Assembly (NCBI GenBank): GCA_039680225.1
Contig: JBDKTK010000053.1
Span: forward strand, 1 to 7,669
Source: JBDKTK01 sp039680225
GTDB lineage: Bacteria > Desulfobacterota > Syntrophia > Syntrophales > UBA4778
Direction: 5' to 3'
DNA: 7,669 nucleotides
The translations under genes and the position numbers were made by a program. This document shows positions 6,627 to 7,669 of the stretch, in pieces. The first letter of the stretch is position 1. Each line of letters starts with the position of its first letter. The notes beneath the pieces are model-generated. The model was not told the DNA's origin, did no database searches, and saw nothing but the letters and a program-made list of their open reading frames with translations.

Positions 6627-6907
6627 GTTTCCGCCTCCCCCGCCATGCGTTTCATTGTATTTTCCGGATCAAATTGATCGCAATAAAGAACCCCGGTCCG
6701 GGCGTCTTTCAAAACGCGGTATTCCCTATACCCTTCCCCTGAACAGGCCTTGCAAGCCGAGCTGCCGGCTTGGTCGGCTGCACCCATGCATACATCGCAA
6801 TGATCCAGGTACTTATCCATTGTCATCAAGAAATTCTCGTTGCCGCAATATGCGCAATTCGAGGCCCCAGCCGTAATTCTGTATCCGCATTCCGGGCAAT
6901 ATCCCAT
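6623..6907 (-). CDS. Small double zinc-knuckle protein between otsB and otsA
   Basis: A 94-residue cytoplasmic protein, not recognised as a named family. It has two zinc-binding units. The first is a typical short zinc ribbon, CPEC (4-7) and CAYC (18-21). The second is CDVC (37-40) and CKAC (52-55) followed by SGEGY, reminiscent of the CxxCxGxG knuckles of DnaJ. A lone Cys76 lies near the end, and no membrane helix or enzyme domain is visible. An excellent AAGGAGG site (6914-6920) lies 6 bases before the ATG. The gap to the otsB stop is 43 bases, and the stop overlaps the otsA start by 4 bases (ATGA), so translation of the two is probably coupled. A role as a partner or redox/zinc-dependent adaptor of the trehalose enzymes is suggested by position only; it could equally be an unrelated passenger. 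Confidence 0.8.
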   Translation of the reverse strand: MGYCPECGYRITAGASNCAYCGNENFLMTMDKYLDHCDVCMGAADQAGSSACKACSGEGYREYRVLKDARTGVLYCDQFDPENTMKRMAGEAET

Positions 6908-6950
6908 TGTAATCCTCCTTTCGGGAAAACCGGACTGCGGAACAGAAACT

Positions 6951-7669
6951 TTACGCCTGATTAGATATGCAATATGAGGATGAAGTCAGTCCGGGCAATT
7001 TCAAAACCTTCGAAGCAAGGTCTGCAGGGCTGTCAGCCAGTATAGACTTCCTGACGAGCGGCAATCTGCCGACGGTAATTGCCGTCCCTCCCTGGTCCAG
7101 AACCCATTTCATTGCAGAAGCGTCATTTTCATCATCGCCCGAGTAAGTGATTGACCCGGGTGATGCATTGTAATCAATTAATTCGCATAAAAATCTGAGC
7201 CCGGACGCCTTGTTTCCGAACCGGGAAAATTGGATTTCAACGGCATCAGGCCCGGAATATTTCCGAAAATTATGCAGAGGCTTCGTATTGAGAATTTCTC
7301 CTACCTGTTCAGCGGAAGCCTTTCCAGCCCTCCTGAAATGAATGGTGACGGACCAGTATTTATCTTCAACAATCACGCCATAGATATTCTTCAGTCGCTT
7401 CAATGCGGGGAGCGCCCGATAACGATTATGGCGGATTCTCTCCGGATCGAGATTTCTCCTGAAGAGGCCCTTCCCTGCAATGATCCATTCCAGGCCGCTG
7501 CATCCGCCGATGTGTATGCCGGGAACTTTGATCCGGCCTTTTATATCGGCAGTTCGACGACTGGACAAAACAGCCACTGTGGCGCCGGGCGCTTTTGACA
7601 GTGATTGGATCATCTGTTCGCAAGAAGAATTGATCCTCGCAGTCGCTGGATCCGGCACGATATCGGAAA
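6951..7669 (-). CDS. otsB: Trehalose-6-phosphate phosphatase, 5' end beyond the window
   Basis: A HAD-superfamily phosphatase expected to hydrolyse trehalose-6-phosphate to trehalose in the cytoplasm. About 238 residues are visible. The frame runs off the right edge: three more sense codons (Ser-Asp-Ile) precede the GTG at 7656-7658, so that GTG is not the start, and the nucleophile motif DxDGT must lie just outside. Counting that GTG as residue 1, what is visible fits OtsB: the PDPATAR stretch (2-8) that usually follows motif I, VAVLSSRR with motif II Ser32, GGCSGLEW (51-58), the cap-domain strand EDKYWSVTIHFRR (98-110), Lys150 as the likely motif III lysine, and SGDDENDASAMK (173-184) as motif IV. 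Two motifs vary: SSR replaces the usual SGR, and the block before the lysine lacks the common R-P pair. It is the first visible gene of the otsB/zinc-knuckle/otsA operon; its promoter is not in the window. Confidence 0.87.
   Translation of the reverse strand, partial: SDIVPDPATARINSSCEQMIQSLSKAPGATVAVLSSRRTADIKGRIKVPGIHIGGCSGLEWIIAGKGLFRRNLDPERIRHNRYRALPALKRLKNIYGVIVEDKYWSVTIHFRRAGKASAEQVGEILNTKPLHNFRKYSGPDAVEIQFSRFGNKASGLRFLCELIDYNASPGSITYSGDDENDASAMKWVLDQGGTAITVGRLPLVRKSILADSPADLASKVLKLPGLTSSSYCISNQA

Noticed and set aside
6256..6876. 206-codon + strand frame opposite otsA and the zinc-knuckle gene
   Set aside because: It spans two real genes in antisense, including their coupled junction, and its translation has no recognisable domain.

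Overview
The window looks like chromosomal DNA of a moderately GC-rich Gram-negative anaerobe. The best guess is a former deltaproteobacterium (Desulfobacterota, perhaps a syntroph or sulfate reducer). This is inferred from the mix of genes: OFA-type transporters in tandem, a DUF484-like GAF protein and a membrane-tethered trehalose-phosphate synthase. No rRNA, tRNA, transposase, phage gene or CRISPR array was seen, so the taxonomy is tentative.

Layout. The left half (1-4235) reads on the + strand: two related OFA-family (oxalate/formate antiporter-like) MFS transporters separated by a strong hairpin terminator, then a small GAF/DUF484-type protein whose start lies inside the end of the second transporter gene, then about 310 bases without a confident gene (a coding-like relic and an AT-rich control region), then a MarR-family regulator. 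The right half (4362-7669) reads on the - strand and is one compact operon, transcribed right to left: otsB (trehalose-6-phosphate phosphatase, its 5' end cut by the window edge), a 94-residue double zinc-knuckle protein, and otsA (trehalose-6-phosphate synthase). The zinc-knuckle gene and otsA overlap by ATGA. The two halves converge on a 126-base spacer that holds a long hairpin.

How the genes work together. OtsA would make trehalose-6-phosphate from UDP-glucose and glucose-6-phosphate, and OtsB would dephosphorylate it to trehalose, an osmo- and stress protectant. The outstanding feature is the form of OtsA. About 270 extra N-terminal residues form a TM1-periplasmic Cache-like domain-TM2-HAMP module, the input half of a chemoreceptor or histidine kinase, joined directly to a complete GT20 catalytic domain. 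This implies an enzyme switched by an extracytoplasmic signal without a phosphorelay. The zinc-knuckle protein, translated just before it and probably coupled to it, is an unexplained member of the operon.

On the left, the second transporter is a divergent paralogue of the first, with a long acidic proline-rich tail, and is probably translated together with the GAF-like protein. Substrates of both transporters and the target of the MarR protein cannot be read from the sequence. The convergent spacer carries a hairpin whose loop repeats anti-Shine-Dalgarno-like motifs on one strand and GGA motifs on the other. It is either an unusual terminator or a candidate small RNA.
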